Source: Otis tarda (taxonomy: Eukaryota > Chordata > Aves > Otidiformes > Otididae). Taken from it: a stretch of 64,000 nt of DNA. The DNA lies in NCBI GenBank assembly GCA_026413225.1, contig CM048552.1, positions 163,506,053-163,570,052 of the forward strand, given 5' to 3'. Under the pieces are notes generated by a model. The model saw only the letters and a program-made list of their open reading frames with translations. It was not told the DNA's origin and ran no database searches. Both the position numbers and the translations under genes were made by a program. This document shows positions 36,866 to 47,046 of this stretch, in pieces. The first letter of the stretch is position 1, and each line of letters starts with the position of its first letter.

Positions 36866-36988
36866 CCCTAGTCAAATCTGATCTGTGGTCATATACAGTC
36901 ATGTCAGTTCTCATTGGCTGAAGACTCCACTTTACAACAGTATATGTGCCTGGAAGCTTCCTAGCGTAGGGTGGGTGTACCTGCCACA

Positions 36989-36993
36989 GTGTC
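36989..36993 (+). repeat. Target-site duplication GTGTC, right
   Basis: Exact copy of the pentamer at 36509-36513, directly after the LTR end. Confidence 0.8.
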
Positions 36994-37426
36994 ACATTTC
37001 TGCACCTGAAGAAACAAGAATCTTGGGTCCACTGAAACATAGAAATGTAATTTAATTATATATTTCTTCTCGGTATGTGTGCTTGACTTTCAATAGTGAC
37101 TGTGTCTGTACACAGGAAATAATATAAAATCTTTAGGCCTAGATTTTCAAACATAGACAAAAAGGTCAAAAATATTTTATGCAGAAAACAAATGTCAATA
37201 AACTTTTGAGTATTTCCTAGATCCAGCACTGACAGTATATTTTCACAGTACTACTCCTATTTAATGTAAATACTGTAAAATTCAGTGTGAAATACATGAC
37301 GATGGAGGAGACCAGAGTTTTTGTCATTGTTTTAATCCCTGAGTAGTATGACATGTATATCTGTTGGAGACTTAAAACAGAGACGTCACTGTTTCTGAGG
37401 ATTCTCTTTCTGAGGCGTGTTTCTGA
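36994..37426. other. AT-rich non-coding sequence
   Basis: Nothing recognised between the solo LTR and the CR1. Confidence 0.5.
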
Positions 37427-38121
37427 AGACTGGGGTGTACTGAAAAGTAAGGATACTCAATATGAGCCGGCAATATGCCCTTGCAGCCCAGAAAGCCAAA
37501 CACATCCTGGGAAGCATCAAAAGAAGCGTGGCCAGCAGGTCAAGGGAGGTGATTCTCCCCCTCTCTTCTGCACTTGTGAGACCCCACCTGGAGTACTGTG
37601 TCCCATTCTGGAGCCCCCAACATAAGAAGGACATGGACCTGTTGGAGAGGGTCCAGAGGAGGGCCACAAAGATGATGAGGGGTCTGGAGCACCTCTCCTA
37701 TGAGGACAGACTGAGACAGTTGGGGCTGTTCAGCCTGGAGAAGAGAAGGCTCCTGGGAGACCTTATAGCAGTGTTCCAGTACCTCAAAGGAGCTTGTAGG
37801 AAAGATGGGGAGAACTTCTTCAGCAGGGCTTGTTGTGATAGGATGAGGGGTAATGGTTTTAAAATAGAAGGAGGTAGATTCAGATTAGACATCAGGAAAA
37901 AAAAAAATCTTTTACAGTGAGGGTTGTAGAACACTGGAACAGGTTGCCCAGAGAGGTGGTGGATGCCCCATCCCTGGAAACATTCAAGGCCAGGTTGGAT
38001 GAGGCTCTGAGCAACGTGATCAAGATGAAGATGCTCCTGCTCCTTGCAGGGAGATTGGACTAGATGACCTTTGAAGGTCACTTCCAACCCTAACTATTTT
38101 ATAATTCTATGATTCTATAAT
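37427..38121 (+). mobile_element. CR1 LINE, 5'-truncated, 0.7 kb
   Basis: Plus-strand CR1 3' end of the same subfamily type as the 24 kb element. From 37462 the frame reads [12 protein letters not shown], with [48 protein letters not shown] and [11 protein letters not shown], all from the C-terminal third of ORF2. It then shifts frame in an A run near 37900-37909 (AGGAAAAAAAAAAATC, where AGGAAAAAATTTTTT is usual). The tail of ORF2 continues in another frame (GTGGTGGATGCCCCATCCCT), ending near ATCAAGATGAAG. The 3' UTR has GGACTAGATGACCTTTGAAG and the tail ATTCTATGATTCTATAAT. Low divergence suggests a fairly young copy. The 5' limit near AGACTGGGG is approximate. Confidence 0.93.
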
Positions 38122-40310
38122 ACCAATTCATATGTGGGAAACTTCCAAGTTGATGCTCTCTGGAGTGATGGATGTGGGTGGGATCTATTTATAATAATAA
38201 TTCATTGAGAAAATAAATTAATAGGATGCTGGAGGAGGAAGAAAAATAAATTTGAGGAATGAGGAGCAAAGAGTTACAAATGACAAAAGAAGAGACAAGA
38301 GAACAACTATGCTCACCTGCAAGTATTCCTAGTGGGAAGAGGTTCTCTAAAGTTGTCCAAGTAGCTTCTCAATCTTACTTCATGGTGCTTTCTCCAGACG
38401 TGTGATGAAACAAGAGAATGAAAGACAATCTTTTCAACATATTTCCTGCACATTTGCCTGTCGATGATCAAATTGACCTGGACCAGAAGGAGGGTAGCAA
38501 GGGGACCTTGGAACTTCTGGGACCTTGAATGCAAAGAAAGATGAGGTGTAAAGTGCAGTCAGAACCTCATTACGAGATGCTGGACGAGATGAAAGAAGGA
38601 TCAGTATATGTGTGCACCAGGTTCTCCACTACAGCAAGAAGGAGCATGGAGATGCTTGTGCCCGTCACTTCATGGAAGATTTGCCAGGTTGCTGGTGAGT
38701 CACAGAAATCAGTTCAAAGTACCAGCTCACCCACTCAAGTCTGTGTTCTTCTGGTTCTCAGAGGTCCTGCTGGTTTATACCTTGACAGCACAAAAAAAAA
38801 AACAAAACAAGGAAGTGGAAAAATCAGAACATAGATCTGTAGGCGTCGTTTTGAGGCATGGCTTGAGTGCAAACTATGTCATTAATTCTCCTTAAGAGGT
38901 ATGTGGGGCAGGGGAAGGGAAGGTGTAGCAGAGGAGGTGTGTGTAGCAAAAGTCTAAAAAGGATCTCTGTGGAGACAGAGATGAGTAGTTGACAGAAGCT
39001 ACTCTTCTGCAGGACTTGCCTAATTTAGGATAAAATTGTAGAATTCAGGGTGATCATGACTCATTAAAGTAAACACTGGAGAATATAGTGAAAATACGCC
39101 ATGCACAGAGCAGAGAAACTGGGAGCAGTCACAATGACTATAATCCAAGAGGTCTGTGGAGAAGTACTATTTTCTAGCTCATGAAGGAAATTTTTCCTAC
39201 GCTTGGAGGTAGAGATTGTGCTACAGAGTCTTCATGATGGCCATGAACTATTGGTCACTCCAAAGATCTTTTTGATAGCGAAGCGCAATACTTTGTCCAG
39301 CAGCTCAGACATGTCTCAGAAAAGGCTTCTAAGATTTATAGTAAAGATCCACTGGTTGTAATGTGGCATTCAACAATGGAGAGATATGTAGGCTTCATGT
39401 AGGACTACTGCTGATATTTAGGTAGTAGGTGTGGATCTCACTGCAGATTCAAATCAAGCCCTGCCCCATCAGCCGTGTTACCATACTCAGGATTTGGCTG
39501 CATTTCCACGAAGGAACATCCAGCTCTCAGTGCTCCTGGCACTTATCTCAAGCTGTGTCAGGCCCTGAGATGACCATCTTGAAGCCTGGCCCTTAGGCTA
39601 TGCAGAACTTGCCCACAAAACTGTCCTTACATAGACTTCCAAGGACCCTGCACCTAGATTGCCCTAAGTCCCAAACCTGGTGACATTCTTGCTCCAAAGG
39701 AATCCCCATTTTGGCTCCATAGACCAACAGTATCTATTCCCCAGGTTGGTTTGATGTCCTCAGCATGCCCTCATGCTCTACAGCTATCCCCAGAAATAAC
39801 TAGCCTGGACTGGGAACCAGCAGACTACATGTATGCTCCAGGTAGAAGTAGGACATTTTGTAATGAGTGTCCCTTTGCAGTTCTTGGGGCATGACTATTT
39901 GAAGTCAAACCAGTTTACACATAGTATAGATGGTGATCTTTTTGTAGGGCTGTTCTGATGAAAAGTTAGTAACCTTAGCACAGGCTTACCCTTATTTTCC
40001 TTAGGAGCTTCTTCTAAGCAGAGACTATCAATCACCCTCAGTGCTTGCCTGAGCTGCAGTTCAGCTGTATTGCAGTCATGTCTGTGTCTGTCCACATACT
40101 TCATTGATCTGCACCCTGACTTGTTGACTTGACTTCTCACCACAAATTTGCCCCATGCTGGGAGCTGTCCCTGGCTGTGGCCCAGTGCGTGCCCTGCCCT
40201 CTTGCTGGGAGCTCTTGGCTGGCTGGCCCAAAAACCCCTCTGCAGCTCCAAGATCCCAGGGAGCAGCCAGCCTGCACTACATCTTATAATACTCATACAT
40301 TTAACCATGT
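38122..40310. other. GC-richer unassigned region
   Basis: About 2.2 kb with moderately raised GC compared with the flanks, most so at 39420-39900 and 40010-40290. Open frames (38313-38534 minus, 38529-38834 plus, 38608-38895 plus, 39895-40308 minus, 40129-40416 plus) overlap on opposite strands and show no recognisable domain. CCTGGC- and GCTGG-rich wording near 40150-40240 resembles old LTR or internal retroviral sequence, but I could not match it. It may be an old degraded repeat or a weakly conserved single-copy region. Confidence 0.35.
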
Positions 40311-42881
40311 TATTGACATGGTTATATGTTTATATCTTATTGTGTACTTATATATAAAAAAAAAAGCATTTTACCTGCATGCTAAGTTTTGTATTCCAGC
40401 AAAGAAACTGATGTAATTGCCATCATAAGAGAAAAGTTAACTGTGGTACTGGAGTGCTATGTGTAGTTTTCAGAAGTAACTGTTCCAGATCAGCTGCATT
40501 TCCCCACACATCTTATAAGTAATCAGGAAAAGTCCATGCAGACTGAACTACCCACTGGCTTTGTGGGTTCCTGGTACGTACCTTGAGGCAGTCCATCTCG
40601 ACTGAGTCAAAGACCCGTTACTGTCCTGAGAAATGATAGACTGATGCGTTAGCGTGGAAGAAAGGGTATGTAGCCGAACAAGGTAATCCCAAAGAGCACT
40701 TCAGCACAGGAAGCTCTCAGTTTTCATGATTTTATGACTTGTAGAACAGAACTTCATGTCTTTACATGCTTTATTTGCTGTAAAAAGGGATCATTTGCAA
40801 TGAAAGGTGGGGGCAGCAGGCAGCCCACAGCTTACGGTGAAGAATTTTAAGGCATTTAAAGTGTCAGTATCTTTCACTATTGTTCATTTTATTTCCATGG
40901 ACATATGATGGTGCTCTAAGATACTCTTCGTTTCTTAGATATCTTCAAGGGCTAGGCAAAAATATGTCTGTATTTACCACATAAAGAAAGGTGATGTATC
41001 TTCATGCTGTTAAATAGATATGTGCCTAGCCAGAGATAGATCTTAATGACTGTCTATATGAAAATACTCTCAATATAAATCCTTCAGTACTACATGTCAG
41101 TGTTTTACAACATAAATCTTCTTTCTTGGATTTAGCCTTTCAGGGGGTCAGATAGTCGCCAAGAGCTGTTAAAAATGGACTGACTTTGTAGCATTACCTT
41201 TGACGGCAATTTTTGTATGTGAAGCTAATGAATTTGCTTTACACTCAACAACAGAAACAAGGCTTTATAGTTAAAAAGAATAAGATTTGTCCTCTTTCAG
41301 CATGGAATGTCCTTTGGAAACATTCCTATAGTTCTTTCTTACATCCTTCCCACACCTTTTACTTCCAAACATAATCAAATCCGGTCTTTTCATTCAGTCT
41401 ACTGTTTATCTTACTGTAGCCACAACTCTTGGCTCAGGATGAAGGAACTGAGAATAAACTGCAGCTCTGCTTCACAGCTAGCCAGAGCCCTGCTAAGCCA
41501 ACTGAGAAAGTATTTTGATTTTATTATATGAAATGCTACCAAGAAAGAAGTGAAAACTATGCAGTATTTATACGATATAAGTTCCCTAGTATCAGTTTTA
41601 CTTTTCATATTGACTAGGCGAAAATTGTCTTTACAGCCTTTTGAAGCCTTGTAAACCCTTAAGATACACCTGGTTTGAGCTGCAGCTATTTCTTTATTAA
41701 TGTGGGCAGTTTTTAGCTTTGGCTCCTCTACATTAACTAAAGCTTGCTCAGCCAGCTGGCCTGAGGAAGAGAGCAAAATTCATTAGAACATACGGAGAAT
41801 ATGCCTGGCATCACCATTTCAGTTCCTGCATGATTAGCCCACAATCTTTACTTTTATTAAGTTGGAAAATTGTGTTTATTACTTCTGCACTTCATATTCT
41901 GGACCTGGTATTTTTCACATTTCCATAACTTGTTCAAACAGACAAGAAAAATTCTCAAACATTTATTCTCTTTTAACTCAGAAAAGAAAGAAAAGAGGAG
42001 GACTTTGATGTGGAATAGAAGTCATGCTCGTTTTCAGACTTTTAAACCAATCTATCTTAAGTTAAAACAAAACAAAAGAGAAATTCAGTAAAAATAATTT
42101 GTTCTCTTTACCATGTTCCTAACTTCTTTGATTTCTTCACTTCCATGCAGCTTTCCATTCTTCCAGAATGACACAAAGGCAATATGATAGTTAGTTATTT
42201 CCTCATAACTCAGCGGCTATGCGGGAAAATAAATCAGACTTTCTTCAGCTTGCATCAAAAGTAGGCAACTTGTTTCTTGCTTTCTCCTTCACCTCTCAAA
42301 ATTATAAGGTTTCCACTCTTATTACAATCTGTTTTAAAACTTGCAATCATTTTAAAAGTTAGTCTTAAATATGGAATCCCAATGGGCTTATTGGAATGGG
42401 AAGATACTAAAAGGACATTAGTATATGTTCCTACTACTCATTTAAACACTACTTGAAGCTATATCTATATCTATACATCAAATACAGTGATGTAACATCA
42501 ACTGCTTAATTATACACCTGTAACACATTTCTTACCCTGACCAAGACCATGACCATATCTTGCCCTGAAAACAATTATACACTAGCTCTACATAAGAAAA
42601 AAAAAAAAAAAAAAAGAATTCAGAAAGGGTACTGGAAACATTCATAGACCATTAATTCTTTTTCCTTTGTCTCCTCCAAATTTCCACACCATAGTCTAGA
42701 CTAAACAGCTATCTTCAGGTGACTAACTTCAGAGAAGGTGAATCCTAGTGTTAAAGTCCTGCACAAACGACAACTTATTTAAGAGGGCTTCTGGTTTCTT
42801 TGGTGCCATTATAATAACGTTAGAAAAACTGGGTAAGTTTATTCAATTGAATTTGGTAGCCTTCCTTTTTCTCTTATTTTC
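40311..42881. other. AT-rich non-coding sequence
   Basis: No element recognised. The minus-strand open frame 41411-41776 (121 codons) has no domain and is opposed by a plus frame at 41307-41531. A poly(A) run of about 19 lies at 42597-42615. Confidence 0.45.
42597..42615 (+). repeat. poly(A) tract
   Basis: About 19 uninterrupted A residues, then GAATTC. No retrocopy body is recognised upstream. Confidence 0.88.
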
Positions 42882-43488
42882 TGTCCTGGTTTCAGCAGGG
42901 ATGAAGGTAATTTTCCTCTCAGTATCTGGTGTGTTTTGGATTTCAGATGTAAAGAATGTTGATAAACACACTGATGATAGGAGTTTTTGCTAATGAAACC
43001 AAGGACACTGTCTGGCTTTTCAGGTCTCGCTAATGTGCAGGTGCAAGAAGCTGGGACAAAGACAGACTAATTGACCCAAAGTGGCCAAAGAGAGTATTCC
43101 GTGCCATAAATGCCATGCTCAATATGTAAGTGGGGGCTGCCCATGGCGGGGTCATGTCCTCTCTTGCTTGCTGGCATCACTTCTTCTACCTTGCTGGCTC
43201 ACTTTCGCTCCTTTGCTTGCTGCTTGATTTCATTTCCGTAATTGCTGCTTGGGACGGGTTGTATCAGTTGTTAGGAGATGGGGTGGTGAGAAATCAGACA
43301 TTGTTAATTTTGTATATTTTAGTATCCTTATATTTTGTTATTATTGCCATTTTCCTTTGCTATTCTAGTAAACTGTCTTCATCTTAACCCATGAGTTTTT
43401 CTTTCTTCCCAATTTCTCTCCCACATCCTGCTGGGGAGGGGGAGGGTAAGTGAGAAACTGTGTGGTGACTGGGGGGTAAACCACCACA
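42882..43488 (+). mobile_element. ERVL-type solo LTR, second copy
   Basis: A 607-bp LTR of the same family as 9242-9874, here with its usual start TGTCCTGGTTTCAGCAGGGA and end GGGGTAAACCACCACA. Shared landmarks include GGTGTGTTTTGGATTTCAG, AAGAATGTTGATAAACACAC, CTCGCTAATGTGCAGGTGCA, CCAAAGAGAGTATTCCGTGC and AAACTGTCTTCATCTTAACC. The TATA position reads ATATGTAAG, probably weakened. Immediate 5-bp flanks are TTTTC and CTTTC (one mismatch), compatible with a target duplication. A longer 11-bp direct repeat TTTCTCTTATT also brackets the LTR (42868-42878 and 43490-43500). No retroviral genes adjoin. The open frame 43130-43387 inside it is T-rich and encodes hydrophobic residues by chance. Confidence 0.9.
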
Positions 43489-44336
43489 CTTTCTCTTATT
43501 CCTGTACAGATATTACTTTTTTGTATAATGTGAAACATCTCCAGGAAGCGTGTCTAAAACATATTTTCATTGTTCTAGAGGTTTAAGATTTTCTTTCAAT
43601 TTTCTTGAACAGGCAAAACATTTGCTATTTTTTATTTTATATTTGTTATATATAGTAACTGTTATTTTTTTATTTGTTGTTTGATAAGAGAAAACTGTGC
43701 TAGCTTAGCAAATGCGTTGGCAGTAGGTAAAAGATAGCTGAAGGCATCTTCATGTACTGGGCATTTTGGAAGTGAAGAAGAGCTTTTTATTCTTTTAATT
43801 TTCCAAGAGGAGAAGAAGAGGAAGAGAAAACATAAACATAAGTTATTTATAAATAACTTGCAAAAATAGCTGAATTATGTGACTTTATCTAACATTTACT
43901 GCTATTACCATGAAAGGTTACTGTATTACTGATTTAAGGGGAAACTGAAAATAAATATGAAAGATAATATGAATGGAAATTTTCAGTTAAAATGTTTTTG
44001 TTTTCATGGCCACAATGTAATAACCAAAATCTTTAGAATTAATTTTGTAATACTTTGCAAGCATTTAATCAAAATGTCAATACTAATTGATTTTGTATTT
44101 AATTACACGTAGAAATAATCCTAAGAATGTTGTTAATATTAATGTGGAAGAGTACTACAGATAAGCAATGTGGAGGGACAAAGATGATAATATTAGAGAA
44201 AGAGAACATGTGTAACGGTATGGTTACTTGTTGTCACGCTAAGACACGATATTGCGTCAATAGAGGACAAATCCAACTTGGCAGCCTGCAAGGTTGGAGG
44301 GTGGTCATCTAACCTATTCAGGGACTTCACAGGCAG
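43489..44336. other. AT-rich non-coding sequence
   Basis: Nothing recognised. The final 60 bp (GCAGCCTGCAAGGTTGGAGG and on) are GC-richer and might belong to the adjoining LTR. Confidence 0.45.
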
Positions 44337-44766
44337 TGACACTACGACAAATTCCTTATAGTCTCTATATAAATAATTAAAGTTTCTGGAAACTCATATT
44401 TATAGATAGATAGACAAATTTTATTATATAAGTTTGTGAGTGGATAAAGACTCAAAGATAGCTGGTGACAGGATACTGACTGCGAAAACAAACTTGAAAA
44501 TATATATATAGAGAGACATATATATATATATACACACATAGAACTTATAATAAGTTTTAATAGCTAGCAAGATGCTAGTAGCTAAGCATGCATAACACAG
44601 AGGTCTTACCGAATAGATGTTCCTATGGTGGGGGAAAGAGAGGATCAGCCCGTCGACTGGTCCCAGACGTTCTGATGGAGGTCTTCCCCAATACTCCCCT
44701 TTTCTTAAGCCATTTTTATACTGGTTTTTTTTTTTACTTTTAGGTGGAGCTTGAGTGACTCTAGTC
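44337..44766 (-). mobile_element. LTR-like element with TATA and polyadenylation signals
   Basis: Read on minus it has TGACTAGAGTCACTC near its start, TATAAAA (44714-44720), then GAAAAGGGGAGTATTGGGGA, GACGTCTGGGACCAGT-like wording (AACGTCTGGGACCAGTC), CATAGGAACATCTATTCGG and GCTAGCATCTTGCTAGC-like short palindromes. AATAAA follows (plus 44420-44425), and it ends GTAGTGTCA. The TATA-to-AATAAA layout and TGAC...GTCA ends suggest an LTR about 430 bp long. I found no target duplication, so both ends are provisional. TA- and GATA-type microsatellites have expanded inside it. I believe it is avian ERV-derived but cannot name the family. Confidence 0.6.
44499..44538 (+). repeat. (TA)n / (CA)n compound microsatellite
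   Basis: TATATATATA, then GAGAGACA, then about nine TA units and ACACACA. It is embedded in the LTR-like element. Confidence 0.88.
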
Positions 44767-46900
44767 ATACATACCTATGTTAGATTTGGTGCAGGTAAAT
44801 CCACCTTTTAACAGAAAGGAAAATTTTACTCTGCCCTGAGTATGGACGATTACCCAGAAAACAGTAAACATGTAATATTTGAAGGAAGCTGTTCAAATAG
44901 AACATTAAATAAAATGAAGGTAGATGACTATTTATATTCAGATATTTTAACAGTTTTTGATACAAGTCGTACCAGAAGTTTCTTAGCAGAATGATTTTTG
45001 ACAGCACTAAATAAAGCGTAAAGTGATCTCCCAATAATAACACTGTTTAGTAGGCAACAATAGGATTAGTTCATGGTTTTTTTTTCACAGTGAATCTAAT
45101 TGAATAAAGCTAATGGTCACAAAAAAAGTGCAAATTAAGAGATGAATACATGTTCTGATTGGCTTATAAATTATATTACAGTACCTCAAAATATAAAATT
45201 CCCATTGGCAGATTTTCATAAATGAACAGGGATTGTGACGGCCTTGTAGCAATCTCCAGTACCCAGCTTCCAGAGACTGGCTAAAATCTGCTGTTGGAAA
45301 GATCAGGTGGCCACTCAGCAGAATCTTAGGAAAGACTTGTCGCTGCACGAATGGGATTAATTGCACATGCAGTGTAGAAGACTATATCCACATCCTTTTA
45401 AAGTCAGTAGAAAGAAGAAGAAAATTTAAGGATGCAAGTCATCAGAGTTATTTCAGGTATCTGCCTTAGACTCATATGATTCATGACCTAAAGGTGTCTA
45501 TGTCTCCCTATTAATTATAAGTGGAGGTTACTACAGACGACTTAAAGGTCTGGTTCAATACTCTCATTTCATATCTATGAAACAGCATTTTCCTGAATTC
45601 CATGACAGCTATTAATTTAAAAATGCTGCAGGCATTCGCCAGCCATGGCCTTTATAGTAATCCAGTCAATTTGGAGGCAGTATATAAGTAGTTGCTGGAC
45701 CTTCAAAAATTGGATGCATCGTCAAGGATATAAGCTTAACTGTCCAAGAAGTAAGTATGAAAAAATTCAGAAATACAGGATTTTACTTTCAGAAGAACTC
45801 AGCATGACTATGAAACTTCTGACTGAAAGTGAGATGAAGATGCTAATGCCAGCAAGCTGTGAGAGGTAGCATTTGGATTTATGAACACAAATTCCCCATT
45901 GGGACAGCAAGCAGACAAGCAGCCAGTTCCACTAGAGGTTTACAGCTAGGTGCTAGTGGTGAGGTAATTCTGAACTGGCATGGAAATCTGGATCCAGCTG
46001 ATGGTCCTCTGATAGCCTTTGGCAGTCAGAAGGCTACCACCTAAAATTAGTTTTTATAGTTGAATGGTAATTGTCAGGGAAAACTTCAGGGCAGATCTTC
46101 CACAAACTCACATGGGAATTTGTAAAAAGGTTGTTAGTTGTTAGCATCCTATTTGTACTTAGCACCTTTCTCTACCTTTACAGCAACGAGAAGGAAAATG
46201 GCAAATTATATTCTCTGAACATTCCTTCTCAATTATGTCTCTGTACTTGACTGGGATATAGCTTTTGATAAATTCACTCTTCTGTTATTCTGGAAAAACA
46301 CCAACATAAGCACAAATAGTCTTCCCTTTCCTTGGAAACTAAGTTGTAGCAACTTTAGCTTTGATTTTCTGTGACTAGTGACAAATACCAGACTGTCATT
46401 TTAGAAATCAGTATAAATCCCTAATATGAATATGAATCTCATACTATAGGGAATAGACATCACAGTAGGGAAGACAGATAATTAGTTGTCAAACATTATT
46501 TTTGGAATCTATATTATTCAGAGTCAGTGCAGCACAAATCGCTGGCAAGAAAATGAATAAAACTTGGGGCATATAAAAGAAAATTATTGACTACTGAGAA
46601 ACTATAGGGGATGGAAAGGAAACATCAGTCACATTAATTGGTTGCAGATCTAACAGCTAGTGTTTGTCTGCAGCTGTTTGATTCACGTACATGTCTGTTT
46701 CCTGATATCTAGCAGTGAAATTAATTATTTTTTTATTATTATTTTTTAGAGTCAGTGAGATGGAAATGACAAGGACTTTTAAGTGTATAAAATGTGATAA
46801 GCTTAAAGACAGCAGCTTTAAATGAAACAGCTTTTGATATAGCAGTTTTAAATATAGCAGTGTTGGTTTCAATCAGGAGCTGAGATAGCCGGAAAGAAGA
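44767..46900. other. AT-rich non-coding sequence
   Basis: No interspersed repeat recognised. A 74-codon plus frame at 45645-45869 with an IQ-like stretch and an internal splice-donor-like site is treated as a finding. Minus frames at 44780-45043 and 45085-45366 have no domain. Confidence 0.45.
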
Positions 46901-47046
46901 ATGCCCCATCCCTGGAAACTTTCAAGGCCAGGTTGGACAGGGCTCTGAGCAATCTGATCTGCTTGAAGACATCCCTGCTCCTAGCAGGGAGGGTGGGGGA
47001 GGGGGTGGGAGGATGGGGGTTGGACTAGGTGACCTTTAAAGATCCT
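46901..47046 (+). mobile_element. CR1 LINE, short 3' fragment with G-rich expansion
   Basis: Carries the end of CR1 ORF2 and the 3' UTR: ATGCCCCATCCCTGGAAACT, AGGCCAGGTTGGACAGGGCT, GAGCAATCTGATCTGCTTGA, CATCCCTGCTCCTAGCAGGG and GTTGGACTAGGTGACCTTTA. The octamer tail is missing, since the match ends at AAAGATCC. Where other copies have CAGGGGGGTTGGAC, this one has about 30 extra bases of G runs (46987-47019). Confidence 0.9.
46987..47019 (+). repeat. G-quadruplex-type G runs
   Basis: GGG-A-GGG-T-GGGGG-A-GGGGG-T-GGG with single-base spacers, followed by another G5. This meets the usual four-run pattern for an intramolecular G-quadruplex with 1-nt loops. Confidence 0.85.

Larger units (their letters stand above)
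36514..36988 (-). mobile_element. Solo LTR, 475 bp, with intact signals
   Basis: Bounded on the plus strand by TGTTGTGGAAACTC and GTACCTGCCACA, so on minus it starts TGTGGCAGGTAC and ends CCACAACA, with retroviral TG...CA ends. An exact 5-bp duplication GTGTC flanks it. Read on minus it has a CCAAT box (36913-36917) about 48 bp upstream of TATAAAT (36859-36865), and AATAAA at 36568-36573 about 55 bp before its end. This is a normal U3-R-U5 layout, with transcription expected to start near 36830. No internal retroviral sequence adjoins it, so it is a recombined solo LTR. A 5-bp duplication fits ERVL-like and some gammaretrovirus-like groups; I cannot name the family. Confidence 0.85.

Noticed and set aside
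39895-40308. 137-codon minus-strand open frame in GC-richer DNA
   Set aside because: No domain, no exon signals, and overlapping frames on the plus strand; not supportable as a gene.
43130-43387. Hydrophobic 85-residue frame resembling a membrane protein
   Set aside because: It lies entirely within the ERVL-type LTR; the hydrophobicity reflects T-rich sequence.
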